From an uncultured Collinsella sp. (GTDB lineage: Bacteria > Actinomycetota > Coriobacteriia > Coriobacteriales > Coriobacteriaceae), in NCBI GenBank assembly GCA_900543275.1, contig UQQL01000009.1, positions 1 to 41,109 of the forward strand: DNA of 41,109 nucleotides. Direction: 5' to 3'. This document shows, piece by piece, positions 7,678-17,140 of the stretch. Each line of letters begins with the position of its first letter. Position 1 is the stretch's first letter. The translations under genes were made by a program, and so were the position numbers. Below the pieces are notes generated by a model. The model worked only from the letters and a program-made list of their open reading frames with translations. It was not told the origin of the DNA and did not search any database.

Positions 7678-8898
7678 GTGGGTAACCACTTCCGTACCTC
7701 CGGTGCGGGCGATGATGCCCCCAAGACGCAGACAGGCGTCCAGGGCAGTCGTTTCGCCACTCCGGATTCAGAGGGCCAGCCTGTTGCTCAGGCCCCCGCT
7801 CAGCCGGCAGATCAGGCACAGCCGGCATCCGATCCCTTTGCCTACAATCCCACCAGCGATGTCGCGCTTTCCGGCACGGCGGGTTTTGAGCCCGTTCAGG
7901 CTGTGACCGCTCGCGTGGAGCAGCCTCAGGCTGGCGCCGCCACACCGCAGCCTACCATGGCCGGCATTCCCGACCCCATGGCCCCTGCGACGCCGGTTCC
8001 TCAGCCTGCGCAGTCCGGTCTCTTTGCCGCTATTCCCGATCCCACGCAGCCTGCTGTCCCGGTGGTCGAGAGCGATCAGGCAGCCGAGGTCGCAAGCCTC
8101 GATAACGCGCTCAACAACCCCGATTTTACGTCGGTGTTTGCGCCCATCGATCCGCAGGCCAGCCGCAAGAAGATGGCCAAGCAGGCCGGTGTCGAGCCCG
8201 TCATCCTTATGGAGCATGTCACCAAGATCTATCCGGCACAGCCCAACAAGCCCGCACTCGACGACATCAACATCGAGATCTATCCGGGCGAGTTCGTCTT
8301 CCTGGTCGGTCACTCCGGCTCGGGTAAGACCACGCTGCTGTCGACGCTCAACCGCGACGTCAAGCCGACGAGCGGCCGCATCCTGGTTGCCGGTCAGAAC
8401 CTCATGAAGATCAAGAACCGCAAGGTTCCGTTCCTGCGCCGCCAGATTGGTGCCGTGTTCCAGGACTTTAAGCTTCTGCCGCAAAAGACCGCCTACGAAA
8501 ACGTGGCGTTTGCCCTGCAGTGCATCGGCAAACCCAAGGGCGTTATTCGCAGCCAGGTGCCCGAGGTGCTGCGTCTGGTCGGTCTGGCCGATCAGATGGA
8601 CTCGCTGCCCGACCAGCTTTCCGGTGGCGAGCAACAGCGCGTTGCCGTCGCCCGCGCTATGGTCAACCGTCCGCCGCTGCTGATCTGCGACGAGCCCACG
8701 GGTAACCTCGACCCGGCGATCTCGCTGGGCATCATGAAGCTGCTCGAGCGTATTAACCGCACCGGCACCACCGTAATCGTCGCCACGCACGACCGCGAGA
8801 TGGTCGATAGCATGCACCGTCGCGTGATCGCCCTCGAGGGCGGCCACGTTATCCGCGACCAGGAGAGGGGAGGTTACGGCAACTATGGCACCAACTAA
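7678..8898 (+). CDS. ftsE: FtsE, cell-division ABC ATPase with a long disordered N-terminal extension
   Basis: The C-terminal ~230 residues are a standard FtsE: Walker A GHSGSGKTT, signature LSGGEQQRVAVARAM, Walker B LLICDEPTGNLD and the switch histidine in VATHDRE. FtsE and FtsX form a membrane complex that links the division ring to cell-wall hydrolases. About 175 residues precede this, rich in Pro, Ala, Gln and Asp, with no recognised fold. FtsE proteins are usually about 220-230 residues long. The GTG at 7678 has AAGGAG five bases upstream, and the frame is open throughout, so the extension looks translated. An internal ATG near 8172 would give a near-normal length but lacks a clear ribosome site. 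The end overlaps ftsX by 14 bases. Confidence 0.92.
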   Translation: MGNHFRTSGAGDDAPKTQTGVQGSRFATPDSEGQPVAQAPAQPADQAQPASDPFAYNPTSDVALSGTAGFEPVQAVTARVEQPQAGAATPQPTMAGIPDPMAPATPVPQPAQSGLFAAIPDPTQPAVPVVESDQAAEVASLDNALNNPDFTSVFAPIDPQASRKKMAKQAGVEPVILMEHVTKIYPAQPNKPALDDINIEIYPGEFVFLVGHSGSGKTTLLSTLNRDVKPTSGRILVAGQNLMKIKNRKVPFLRRQIGAVFQDFKLLPQKTAYENVAFALQCIGKPKGVIRSQVPEVLRLVGLADQMDSLPDQLSGGEQQRVAVARAMVNRPPLLICDEPTGNLDPAISLGIMKLLERINRTGTTVIVATHDREMVDSMHRRVIALEGGHVIRDQERGGYGNYGTN

Positions 8899-9805
8899 CG
8901 TGGGCTATTCCTTCAAAGAGGCAATCAGCCACTTCTTCCGTAACTGGACTACCTCGCTCGGCGCCGTCATCACGATCTTCCTTTCGCTGTTTATCATCGG
9001 CCTGTTCATCATGGGCTCCGCGATGCTGAACTCCGTGATCGGCACCGTCGAGGATCAGGTTGTCATCAACGCGTTCATTAGCGATGACGCCGATCAGGCC
9101 GATGTTCAGGCTTTTGAGGCCGAGCTTAAGACGTGGAATAACGTCAAGTCCGTGACCTATAAGGACAAGGACGACGCACTGGCCGAGTATACGAGCAAGA
9201 TGTCGGGTAACGCCGACGCCACCATGAGCGCGCTCGATGGCCAGAACCCGCTGCCGGCTTCGTTTGCAATTGAGATGGACGATCCGTCCAAGGTCGAGAG
9301 CACGGCAGAGAAGCTCAAGAAGAACGCCGACTTCCAGAAGATCGCGGATGACGGCGACGTCAACGCGAGCGTGCTGTACGGCCAAGAGGAAGTGAGCCGC
9401 CTGTTCCAGGTGACCAACTACATCCGCATCGCCGCCGTGGTGCTCGTTGGCCTTCTGACCTTTATCGCATTCATCTTCATCAACAACACGATTCGCCTGT
9501 CCATCACGGCGCGTCGTCGTGAGATTGCGATTATGCGTCTGGTCGGCGCCAGCAACGGCTTCATTCGCGGCCCGTTTATCACCGAGGGCGTACTGCAGGC
9601 CATTTTGGGCTCGCTGCTTTCCATCGGTGTTCTGGAGCTGCTGCGCAATCTGATGATTCCGCGTCTGCAGGAGAGCATCGGCTGGATGTCGTTTGCCCTG
9701 CCGATGCAGTACTACCTGGTGACCTATGCTGCGCTGATTCTGGTCGGCGTGATTATCGGTCTCTTTGGTTCTGCCATCGCCATGCGCCGCTACCTGCGCG
9801 TGTAG
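8885..9805 (+). CDS. ftsX: FtsX, cell-division permease-like protein
   Basis: 306 residues with the FtsX layout: a cytoplasmic start (SFKEAISHFFRNWTTSLGAV), a first membrane helix at about 20-48, an extracellular region to about 175, and three more helices (about 178-203, 228-252, 275-297). TARRREIAIMRLVGASN is the typical cytoplasmic loop near helix 2. It is the membrane partner of FtsE and passes ATPase activity to peptidoglycan hydrolases outside. It overlaps ftsE, so translation is coupled. GGGGAGG lies upstream of the ATG. Confidence 0.93.
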   Translation: MAPTNVGYSFKEAISHFFRNWTTSLGAVITIFLSLFIIGLFIMGSAMLNSVIGTVEDQVVINAFISDDADQADVQAFEAELKTWNNVKSVTYKDKDDALAEYTSKMSGNADATMSALDGQNPLPASFAIEMDDPSKVESTAEKLKKNADFQKIADDGDVNASVLYGQEEVSRLFQVTNYIRIAAVVLVGLLTFIAFIFINNTIRLSITARRREIAIMRLVGASNGFIRGPFITEGVLQAILGSLLSIGVLELLRNLMIPRLQESIGWMSFALPMQYYLVTYAALILVGVIIGLFGSAIAMRRYLRV

Positions 9806-9829
9806 GCATGCCTGGAATTCATCCCTTCC

Positions 9830-9863
9830 AACGGGTCGTCTCTTATGGGGCGGCCCGTTTTTT
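9830..9863 (+). terminator. Intrinsic terminator after ftsEX
   Basis: An 11-bp stem (AACGGGTCGTC / GGCGGCCCGTT, with wobble pairs) with an eight-base loop ends in six T at 9858-9863, 25 bp after the ftsX stop. Confidence 0.85.
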
Positions 9864-9940
9864 GATCCCTAGCGGACGGCAGGAAAGCGAATCATTTGGG
9901 TAGACTCTTTGGAGTTCGTCATCGATAGCAAGGAGGCGCC

Positions 9941-12076
9941 ATGGGGCGCAATAACAAGCATAAGCGCGGTGCCCGCAATAAGCGTGGGCCGGTGCGCAGC
10001 GAACGCCGTCCGAGCCTGACCGGGCGCGTGCAGCTCCATGAGCATAGCGCCTACGTTGTAACCGAAAACGGCGACTACAAGGTTATGGGCCGCGGTAAGC
10101 GCGAGATCATGGATGGCGATACCGTTGCCGTGAGCATTAAGAACAGCCCGCACGGTGAGCGGCGCGCCGTGATCGAAGGCGTGGTTGAGCGCGCAGCCAT
10201 AAGCGTGGTGGGTACGTACCAGACCGCTGGTCCGCTCGGTGTGATCGAGCCGCTCGATTCGCGCCTGAAGGCCGACTTCTTCATTCTGCCCGAGGATACC
10301 TCGGCGGATCGTCTGGGCGTCCACCCGGGTGATGCCGTTGTCGCGCGCATTTTGACCTACCCGACGCGCCTGGAATCGGGCACCGTGACGATCGAACGCC
10401 GCATTGGCGGAGATGACGCGCCCGATTTGGGCGTTCAATACGTGATGGCGCGTTACGGCTATACCGATAGCTATCCCGAGGCCGCGCTGGACGAGGCCGA
10501 GGGGCTTTCGCTCGATGTATCCGCGGCGCTTAAGGACCCGCTCCGCCGCGATCTGCGCGACCGCTTTGTCATCACGATCGACCCGGTCGACGCGCGCGAC
10601 TTTGACGATGCCATTTCGCTTGAGCGCACGCCCGAGGGTGGCTACAAGCTGGGTGTGCATATCGCTGACGTTTCTCACTATGTGGCTTGGGACGGGCATA
10701 TCGATCTTGAGGCTCGCCATCGTACGACATCGGTGTATCTGGCCGATCGCGTGCTTCCCATGCTGCCCGAACGCCTGTCCTGTGACCTGTGCTCGCTTCG
10801 CCCTGACGAGGACCGTCTTGCGTTTACCGTTGACATTGAGCTCGATGCGCAGGGTCGCGTGCGGCATTACGATCCTTACCCCAGCGTGATTCGCTCGCGT
10901 GTGCGTATGGACTATGACGGCGCCGAGGCGCTGCTGGTGCGTGCCGACGCGGTTGAGTATTCGGTGCTGGAAGGCGCCGCTGAGGATGTTGCGGCTGCTG
11001 AGGCCTCGCGCGAGGAGGCGCTTGAGCGCGGTCTTGCGTGCGAGGAAACTGCTCGCGGCTATAACGTCGACCTCGGCGATTTTCTTGTCGCCGCCAACGA
11101 ACTCGCCGAACTTCGCCGTCGTATTCGTCGTGCCCGCGGCTCAGTCGATTTTGATACGGCCGAGATTCGCGCTCTATTGGATGAGGACGGAGTACCCGTG
11201 CAGATTGTGGCGCGCGAGCGTTCGTGTGCCACGTCGCTTATCGAGGAAGCCATGCTGCTCGCCAACGAGTGCGTTGCAGAGTGGCTGGCAGACCGTGATA
11301 TCGAGGCCTGCTATCGCGTGCATGAGGATCCGAGCCCCGATAGCCTGCACGGTGCCGCCGTTGCGCTGGCGCAGCTGGGCATCATCGACGATCGCCGTGC
11401 TGCCGGTATCGCCCTGGGGAGTCCCGATGAGCTACAGGCTGCAGTTGATGCTGCCGCCGGTACGGCCAACGCACCGCTCGTCAACACGCTGCTTCTGCGC
11501 AGCATGCAGCGCGCACTGTACAAGCCGCGCAACGAGGGCCACTTTGCGCTCGCCGCGCCGTGCTACTGTCACTTTACGAGTCCCATCCGTCGCTACCCCG
11601 ATCTGGTGGTGCACCGCGTGCTCAAACTGCAGTTGGCCTATGAGCAGCTCGGCGGCAAGGACGCCCTGGTCCGTACGCCGCGGCTGATCGGCAAGGGGCG
11701 CGAGTCGCTGCCGCGCATTCTGCCGCAGATCTGCCGCGCATGCAGCGATGCCGAGCGCGCGGCAGATGCCGCTAGCCATGCGACGCAAAAGATCAAGATT
11801 GCCCAGTACTATGAGGACCGTCTGGGCGAGCGCTATGCCGGAACCGTCTCGTGGGTTAGCAGCATGGGCCTCTTTGTGCGCTTGGACCTGACGCAGGTCG
11901 AAGGCTTGGTTTCGATCAAGAGCCTGGGCAACGAGTGGTTCGAGTTCGACGAGGATGCGCTTACGCTGACGGGCGCCGACACGGGGACTCGCTATGAACT
12001 GGGCCAGCGCGTGATTATCGAGGTCTCGCGCGTCAATACCACGCGTGGGCACTTGGACTTTAAGCTTATCCATTAG
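9941..12076 (+). CDS. rnr: Ribonuclease R (RNase II family exoribonuclease)
   Basis: 711 residues. A basic start (GRNNKHKRGARNKRG) is followed by cold-shock-type OB domains. The RNB catalytic core begins at IDPVDARDFDDA (about residues 213-224) with the metal-binding aspartates, then HIADVSHYV and TSVYLADRVLPMLPERL. An S1 domain closes the protein (about 628-711). It degrades structured RNA from the 3' end and, with SmpB and tmRNA, takes part in mRNA turnover at stalled ribosomes. The start ATG has AAGGAGG upstream. In many bacteria rnr lies next to smpB; here smpB is about 8.5 kb downstream, beyond a recombinase and a MurNAc cluster. Confidence 0.95.
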   Translation: MGRNNKHKRGARNKRGPVRSERRPSLTGRVQLHEHSAYVVTENGDYKVMGRGKREIMDGDTVAVSIKNSPHGERRAVIEGVVERAAISVVGTYQTAGPLGVIEPLDSRLKADFFILPEDTSADRLGVHPGDAVVARILTYPTRLESGTVTIERRIGGDDAPDLGVQYVMARYGYTDSYPEAALDEAEGLSLDVSAALKDPLRRDLRDRFVITIDPVDARDFDDAISLERTPEGGYKLGVHIADVSHYVAWDGHIDLEARHRTTSVYLADRVLPMLPERLSCDLCSLRPDEDRLAFTVDIELDAQGRVRHYDPYPSVIRSRVRMDYDGAEALLVRADAVEYSVLEGAAEDVAAAEASREEALERGLACEETARGYNVDLGDFLVAANELAELRRRIRRARGSVDFDTAEIRALLDEDGVPVQIVARERSCATSLIEEAMLLANECVAEWLADRDIEACYRVHEDPSPDSLHGAAVALAQLGIIDDRRAAGIALGSPDELQAAVDAAAGTANAPLVNTLLLRSMQRALYKPRNEGHFALAAPCYCHFTSPIRRYPDLVVHRVLKLQLAYEQLGGKDALVRTPRLIGKGRESLPRILPQICRACSDAERAADAASHATQKIKIAQYYEDRLGERYAGTVSWVSSMGLFVRLDLTQVEGLVSIKSLGNEWFEFDEDALTLTGADTGTRYELGQRVIIEVSRVNTTRGHLDFKLIH

Positions 12077-12101
12077 CCAAATCTCGACTCATGGCGGGAG
12101 A

Positions 12102-12133
12102 GCGGAGGGCGGTCTTTCGGGGCCGCCCTCCGC
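12102..12133 (+). terminator. Terminator after rnr
   Basis: An 11-bp perfect GC stem (GCGGAGGGCGG / CCGCCCTCCGC) extended by two further pairs lies 25 bp after the rnr stop. The T tract is weak (ATTTGG). Confidence 0.7.
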
Positions 12134-12173
12134 ATTTGGATCATGGCTATCTTGCCGTCTGCTCGGCCGCCCG

Positions 12174-12234
12174 TTTACCTGCTATTGGAGAGGTAAATCC
12201 TACCAAAATAAACCTGTCCCTTTTTGGCAGGTTT
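12174..12234. promoter_or_regulatory. Two short inverted repeats just upstream of the recombinase
   Basis: TTTACCT (12174-12180) pairs with AGGTAAA (12191-12197), and AAACCTG (12210-12216) pairs with CAGGTTT (12228-12234). The two share the core ACCTG/AGGT. Serine recombinases often bind such imperfect repeats next to their own gene, so this is a candidate res/binding site. Binding is inference. Confidence 0.35.
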
Positions 12235-12253
12235 ACAAGAAAGCGGGGATGAG

Positions 12254-12859
12254 ATGGCGACGGTGTATGGTTATGCGCGGGTGAGTTCGCGCGATCAGAA
12301 TCTGAATCGGCAGCTGGATGCGCTGGGCGCCTATGGCGTGGGCTCGGCGAATATTTATGCCGACCATGCGAGCGGCAAGGACTTCGATCGCCCGCGGTAT
12401 CGCGAGCTGCTGCACGTCCTGGGAGACGGGGACGTGCTGGTGGTGCTTTCTATCGACCGACTTGGCCGTAATTACTCCGAGATTCTTGAGGAATGGCGAC
12501 GCATTACCAAGGAGCTTGGGGTTGCCATTGTGGTGTTGGACATGCCATTGCTTGACACGCGCGCCAAGGCCAGCGGCACGCCGGATGTGACCAACACCCT
12601 GATTGCCGATATTGTGCTGCAACTGCTGAGCTACGTGGCGCAGGTGGAGCGCGAGAATATCCATCGGCGCCAGGCGGAGGGGATTGCAGCGGCGCGGGCG
12701 CGAGGGGTTCGTTTCGGTCGACCTCGCAAGCCGTGCCCTCCTCAGTTTGAGCTGGTACGCGATAGCTATGAGGCGGGCGATATTACCCGCAGCCAGGCAG
12801 CAAAGTGCCTGGGCGTGTGCGTGGGGACGTTCGATCGCTGGATGCGCGAGGCGGGGTAG
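12254..12859 (+). CDS. Serine recombinase, resolvase/invertase type
   Basis: 201 residues from the ATG at 12254. The resolvase domain starts with YGYARVSSRDQN, with the likely nucleophile Ser11, followed by the DRLGRNYSEI motif and the long E-helix near AQVERENIHRRQAEGI. A C-terminal helix-turn-helix (about 165-198) ends at DRWMREAG. This is the compact resolvase/invertase size, not a large serine integrase. No transposase or invertible segment is visible nearby, so it may be the relic of a mobile element that separated rnr from downstream genes, or a resident invertase whose target lies elsewhere. The inverted repeats at 12174-12234 are possible sites. Confidence 0.88.
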   Translation: MATVYGYARVSSRDQNLNRQLDALGAYGVGSANIYADHASGKDFDRPRYRELLHVLGDGDVLVVLSIDRLGRNYSEILEEWRRITKELGVAIVVLDMPLLDTRAKASGTPDVTNTLIADIVLQLLSYVAQVERENIHRRQAEGIAAARARGVRFGRPRKPCPPQFELVRDSYEAGDITRSQAAKCLGVCVGTFDRWMREAG

Positions 12860-12963
12860 GGGTTTGCGTCGCTTTGTCGCTTCCTGTTGCGATTCAAATT
12901 TTGATACGGTGACGATGTCATTTGGGGCTACACTCGCTGATATTCAAAAAAGGAGGTAGGCCC

Positions 12964-13545
12964 TTGGCGCGCGTAAAACAAATAATCGGATGGACCGCGA
13001 TCATTCTGTTCGCTGCAACGCTGGCGGGCATCTGGGTGCTGACGGAGCAAAATGCGGTGGAGACGTCGTTGCTGAGCGAGTCCACCGCGCGCGTGGTGGA
13101 GGGTCAGGCTACGGGCGTTCAGGCTGCCGATGCCACGGGTGAAGCTCAGACCGAGAACGGGATGACCGGGGGCATCGATTCGGCTGCCTCGAATGTCCGG
13201 TCTGGCCGACTTGCTTCCATTCGCATGTGGGTGGGCACGAACGTCCGTCGCGTTGCCCATACCGTAGAGTTTTTCTTCGTCGGATTGTTCGCCTCGGTGG
13301 CCGTGGTTTGCTTTTCCAGGCGTCCGTGGAGCGTTTGCTCCCGTTGCGTGCCCGTGTTGCTCTTTTGCGCCGTCTGCTCCGTTGGCGATCAGGTACATAA
13401 GATCTTTGTTCCCGGCAGGCATTTCGACGTTATCGATTTAGGATTCGATGCTGCGGGCTATGTCACCGCGATGCTGTTGGTATTGCTGGTCTCCGCATGG
13501 GTGCGCCACGAGACGCGCCCCATCGGCGCCCATGCGAGGCGCTAG
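12964..13545 (+). CDS. VanZ-like membrane protein
   Basis: 193 residues from TTG 12964, chosen because AAGGAGGTA lies five bases upstream; an in-frame ATG at 12922 has no ribosome site. A membrane helix spans about 5-25. A polar stretch follows (about 30-90). Then come the VanZ hallmarks: AHTVEFFFVGLFASV, DQVHKIFVPGRHFDVIDLGFDAAGY and a final helix. VanZ-family proteins are linked to low-level resistance to glycopeptides and lipoglycopeptides, but most members have unknown roles. The polar insert after helix 1 is a variable part. No van cluster is nearby, so a resistance role should not be assumed. Confidence 0.8.
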   Translation: MARVKQIIGWTAIILFAATLAGIWVLTEQNAVETSLLSESTARVVEGQATGVQAADATGEAQTENGMTGGIDSAASNVRSGRLASIRMWVGTNVRRVAHTVEFFFVGLFASVAVVCFSRRPWSVCSRCVPVLLFCAVCSVGDQVHKIFVPGRHFDVIDLGFDAAGYVTAMLLVLLVSAWVRHETRPIGAHARR

Positions 13546-13626
13546 CCGGTAACAAACCCGTTTCTGATCATGCGACCTTGTTGAATTATTTTGTGTCGCG
13601 CGTATTTCCGAGCGGTCGGATTTGAG

Positions 13627-13653
13627 GGGCGAGCGGTAGAACGCTCGTCCTTT
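13627..13653 (+). terminator. Weak terminator after the VanZ-like gene
   Basis: A 9-bp stem (GGGCGAGCG / CGCTCGTCC, one wobble) with a six-base loop is followed by only three T. Confidence 0.45.
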
Positions 13654-13675
13654 GTGCGCCACGATGCGGCACAAT

Positions 13676-13704
13676 GTACCGTAAAAGCTGTTTGTATCCG
13701 GTAC
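13676..13704 (+). promoter_or_regulatory. Candidate operator upstream of the MurNAc regulator
   Basis: GTACCG (13676-13681) and CGGTAC (13699-13704) form an inverted pair 17 bp apart, 46 bp ahead of the regulator ATG. RpiR-family proteins bind as dimers to such sites, and autoregulation is common. The assignment is inference from position and symmetry only. Confidence 0.35.
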
Positions 13705-13749
13705 GAATCGTTCGTTGGTCTTTAATTCTTCTCAACGGAGGTGTTTGAG

Positions 13750-14601
13750 ATGGCAAACGGATTGCTTTTGCGGCTTCGCGAGCGTGAGCTCAGCGCGAGC
13801 CCGGCGGAACGCAATGTCATCGCATATGTGAGCGCTCATCCGCACGAGGTGGTCGGGCTGTCCGTCCGCGGTCTTGCCGATGCCACGTTCTCCTCGCCCT
13901 CGAGCATTTTGCGCTTTTGCAAGCGTTTGGGTTTTGCGGGCTACAAGGAGTTCCAGCGCGAACTGATTGCCGAGCTGGCGCTCTTAGGTGACAAGAAAGA
14001 CGTAGCCCTCGAGGACATCTCCATGGATGACAGCGTCGAACGTATCGTGGGGAAGGTGATGAAAAGCAACGTGCGCACGATCGAAGCGACGGCGCGAACG
14101 CTCGATTACACCGTCTTGGAGCGATGCGCGGCCTATCTTAAGCGGGCACGCGCAGTCAATCTGTTCGGTATCGGTGCCTCTCGTTTGGTCGCGCACGATC
14201 TGGCGCAAAAGCTCATGCGTGTCGACAAAGAGTGCCATCTGTACGACGACTGGCATGATCAGCTCTTGTGTGCCAAGAACATGCATGAGGGCGATATGGC
14301 AATCGCCTTTAGCTACTCGGGCTTGACGCAAGAGGTGCTGGACTGCACCGCCGAGGCCCAACGTCACAACTGTCCCGTTGTGGCCGTGACCAAAGTAGAT
14401 GGATCATCCAAGCTTGCCACCATGGCCGATGCCGTGCTCGGCGTCGCTGCGAGTGAGCCCTTGGTCCGCAGCGGTGCCATGGCTTCGCGTATGGCCCAGC
14501 TTATGGTTGTCGATGCCCTGTACGCTGCTTACGTTGCCAGCGACTACGAACGGGCGACGCATGTCATTAAGCAAAACTACATCGAGAAACAGGAAAGATG
14601 A
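13750..14601 (+). CDS. RpiR/MurR-family regulator of MurNAc use
   Basis: 283 residues from ATG 13750, with GGAGGT seven bases upstream. The N-terminal HTH domain includes SVRGLADATFSSPSSILRFCKRLGF (about 37-62). The C-terminal SIS sugar-phosphate-binding domain begins near ARAVNLFGIGASRLVAHDLAQKLM and continues AIAFSYSGLTQEVLD. MurR, the E. coli relative, senses MurNAc-6-phosphate. The gene directly precedes murQ, MurP-type PTS and mupG, which makes it the likely local regulator of that cluster. Its stop is ten bases from the murQ ATG. Confidence 0.88.
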   Translation: MANGLLLRLRERELSASPAERNVIAYVSAHPHEVVGLSVRGLADATFSSPSSILRFCKRLGFAGYKEFQRELIAELALLGDKKDVALEDISMDDSVERIVGKVMKSNVRTIEATARTLDYTVLERCAAYLKRARAVNLFGIGASRLVAHDLAQKLMRVDKECHLYDDWHDQLLCAKNMHEGDMAIAFSYSGLTQEVLDCTAEAQRHNCPVVAVTKVDGSSKLATMADAVLGVAASEPLVRSGAMASRMAQLMVVDALYAAYVASDYERATHVIKQNYIEKQER

Positions 14602-14611
14602 GGTGAATGAA

Positions 14612-15535
<924 letters not shown>

Positions 15536-15592
15536 GTGTGCGGCGTGAGCTGATATGACATCCAGACGAGATACCCAATACAAGGAGGAGTT

Positions 15593-17023
15593 ATGACGAA
15601 CAAAGAGCTGGCTCAAAAGCTGCTGGACCTTTTGGGCGGTAAAGACAACGTGCTCGCAAACGCGGCGTGCATGACGCGCCTGCGCGTGACCGTCAAAGAC
15701 GCGGGCAACGTCGACACGGAGGGTATTAAGGCACTCGACGGCGTGATGGGCCTGGTCGAGGACGACACGATGCAGATCGTGCTGGGGCCGGGCAAGGTGA
15801 ATAAGGTGCTCGAGGAGTTCTCCAAGCTCACTGGCCTTGCGAAAGGCGTTGCCGACGAGAGCGTGGTTGACGCTGCGGCCACAAACAAGGCCGCGCAGAA
15901 GGCCAAGTACGAGTCTAAGCCGGTTCAGGCCTTCCTCAAGAAGATTTCCAATGTCTTTGTCGCCCTGCTTCCCGGCATCATTGCGGCTGGCCTCATCAAC
16001 GGTATCTGCAACGTCATCAACGTCTCGACGGCAGGCGCGCTTGCAGGCGAGTGGTGGTACCAGGGCATTCGTTCCATGGGCTGGGCCCTGTTTGCCTATC
16101 TGCCCATCTTGGTGGGCTATAACGCGGCACGTGAGTTTGGTGGCTCCGCTGCGCTGGGCGGCATCGCCGGCATGATGTGTATCGCCAACAGTGCCATGCC
16201 CCTGCTTGCGCCTGGCGCGGCCGATCCTGCCACTGCCATTCTGCTGCCGCTCACCAATGCGCAGTACAACCCCGCAGCGGGCGGCATGATCGCGGCTCTT
16301 ATCGCCGGCGCATTTTTTGCCTGGATGGAGCGTCAGATTCGCAAGGTTATGCCCAACGCACTCGACACGTTCTTGTCCCCGCTGCTGGTGCTCATCATCG
16401 GCGCCTTTGCTCTGATGCTCGTCATCCAGCCGGTTGGCGCATGGCTGACGACTGCCATCTTTAGCGTTTTGACCTTTATCTTCGAGAAGCTGGGCGTCCT
16501 GGGTGGCTATATCCTGTCGGCAGGCTTCTTGCCGCTGGTTTCCGTCGGCCTGCATCAGGCGCTCACGCCGATCCACGCTATGCTCAACGATCCCGACGGC
16601 GCTACCAAGGGCATCAATTACCTGCTTCCCATCCTTATGATGGCTGGCGGCGGTCAGGTCGGTGCCGGTCTGGCGCTGTACTTTAAGACCAAGAACGCCA
16701 AGCTCAAGAAGTACGTCGCAGAGTCTATTCCCGTTGGAATCCTGGGTGTGGGCGAGCCTCTGATGTATGCTGTTACGCTGCCGCTCGTTCGTCCGTTTGT
16801 GACGGCCTGCCTGGGTGCCGGATTTGGCGGCGCGCTCGCGGCGCTGCTTCACATCGGCACGGTTTCTCAGGGCGTTTCCGGTCTGTTTGGCCTGCTGATC
16901 GTCGTTCCTGGCCAGCAGCTCGGCTACGTTGCCGCTATGCTGCTTGCCTATGCCGCCGGCTTTGTCCTGACGTGGTTCTTTGGCGTCGACGAGCAGAAGA
17001 TCAACGAGTTCTTTGGCGAATAG
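15593..17023 (+). CDS. PTS transporter EIIBC, MurNAc (MurP) type
   Basis: 476 residues. The EIIB domain (about 1-85) has the phosphocysteine in ANAACMTRLRV. The EIIC membrane domain (about 105-470) has many hydrophobic helices and the conserved GVGEPLMYAVTLPL. No EIIA domain is present, as in MurP, which borrows a glucose-type EIIA. It would import and phosphorylate MurNAc or a MurNAc-containing disaccharide at the membrane. Specificity is inferred from the murQ and mupG neighbours; by sequence alone it is a glucose/sucrose-superfamily EIIBC. GGAGGAG precedes the ATG. Confidence 0.87.
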   Translation: MTNKELAQKLLDLLGGKDNVLANAACMTRLRVTVKDAGNVDTEGIKALDGVMGLVEDDTMQIVLGPGKVNKVLEEFSKLTGLAKGVADESVVDAAATNKAAQKAKYESKPVQAFLKKISNVFVALLPGIIAAGLINGICNVINVSTAGALAGEWWYQGIRSMGWALFAYLPILVGYNAAREFGGSAALGGIAGMMCIANSAMPLLAPGAADPATAILLPLTNAQYNPAAGGMIAALIAGAFFAWMERQIRKVMPNALDTFLSPLLVLIIGAFALMLVIQPVGAWLTTAIFSVLTFIFEKLGVLGGYILSAGFLPLVSVGLHQALTPIHAMLNDPDGATKGINYLLPILMMAGGGQVGAGLALYFKTKNAKLKKYVAESIPVGILGVGEPLMYAVTLPLVRPFVTACLGAGFGGALAALLHIGTVSQGVSGLFGLLIVVPGQQLGYVAAMLLAYAAGFVLTWFFGVDEQKINEFFGE

Positions 17024-17090
17024 TTTGATATCGCGAGCCGTGTTGCTCAGGGCTCGCGGCGCGCGGCAGATTTCTTGATGCTATGGTTGT

Positions 17091-17124
17091 GCCGGCGGGG
17101 CTAACTGCTCCGCCGGCCTTTTTT
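17091..17124 (+). terminator. Strong terminator between the PTS gene and mupG
   Basis: An 11-bp stem (GCCGGCGGGGC / GCTCCGCCGGC, one wobble) is followed by six T (17119-17124). The mupG ribosome site begins right after it, so read-through or a second promoter must supply mupG mRNA. Confidence 0.85.
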
Positions 17125-17140
17125 AAAGGAGCGTTGAAGC

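Noticed and set aside
12922..12963. ATG 12922 as the start of the VanZ-like gene
   Set aside because: The strong AAGGAGG lies downstream of it and fits TTG 12964.
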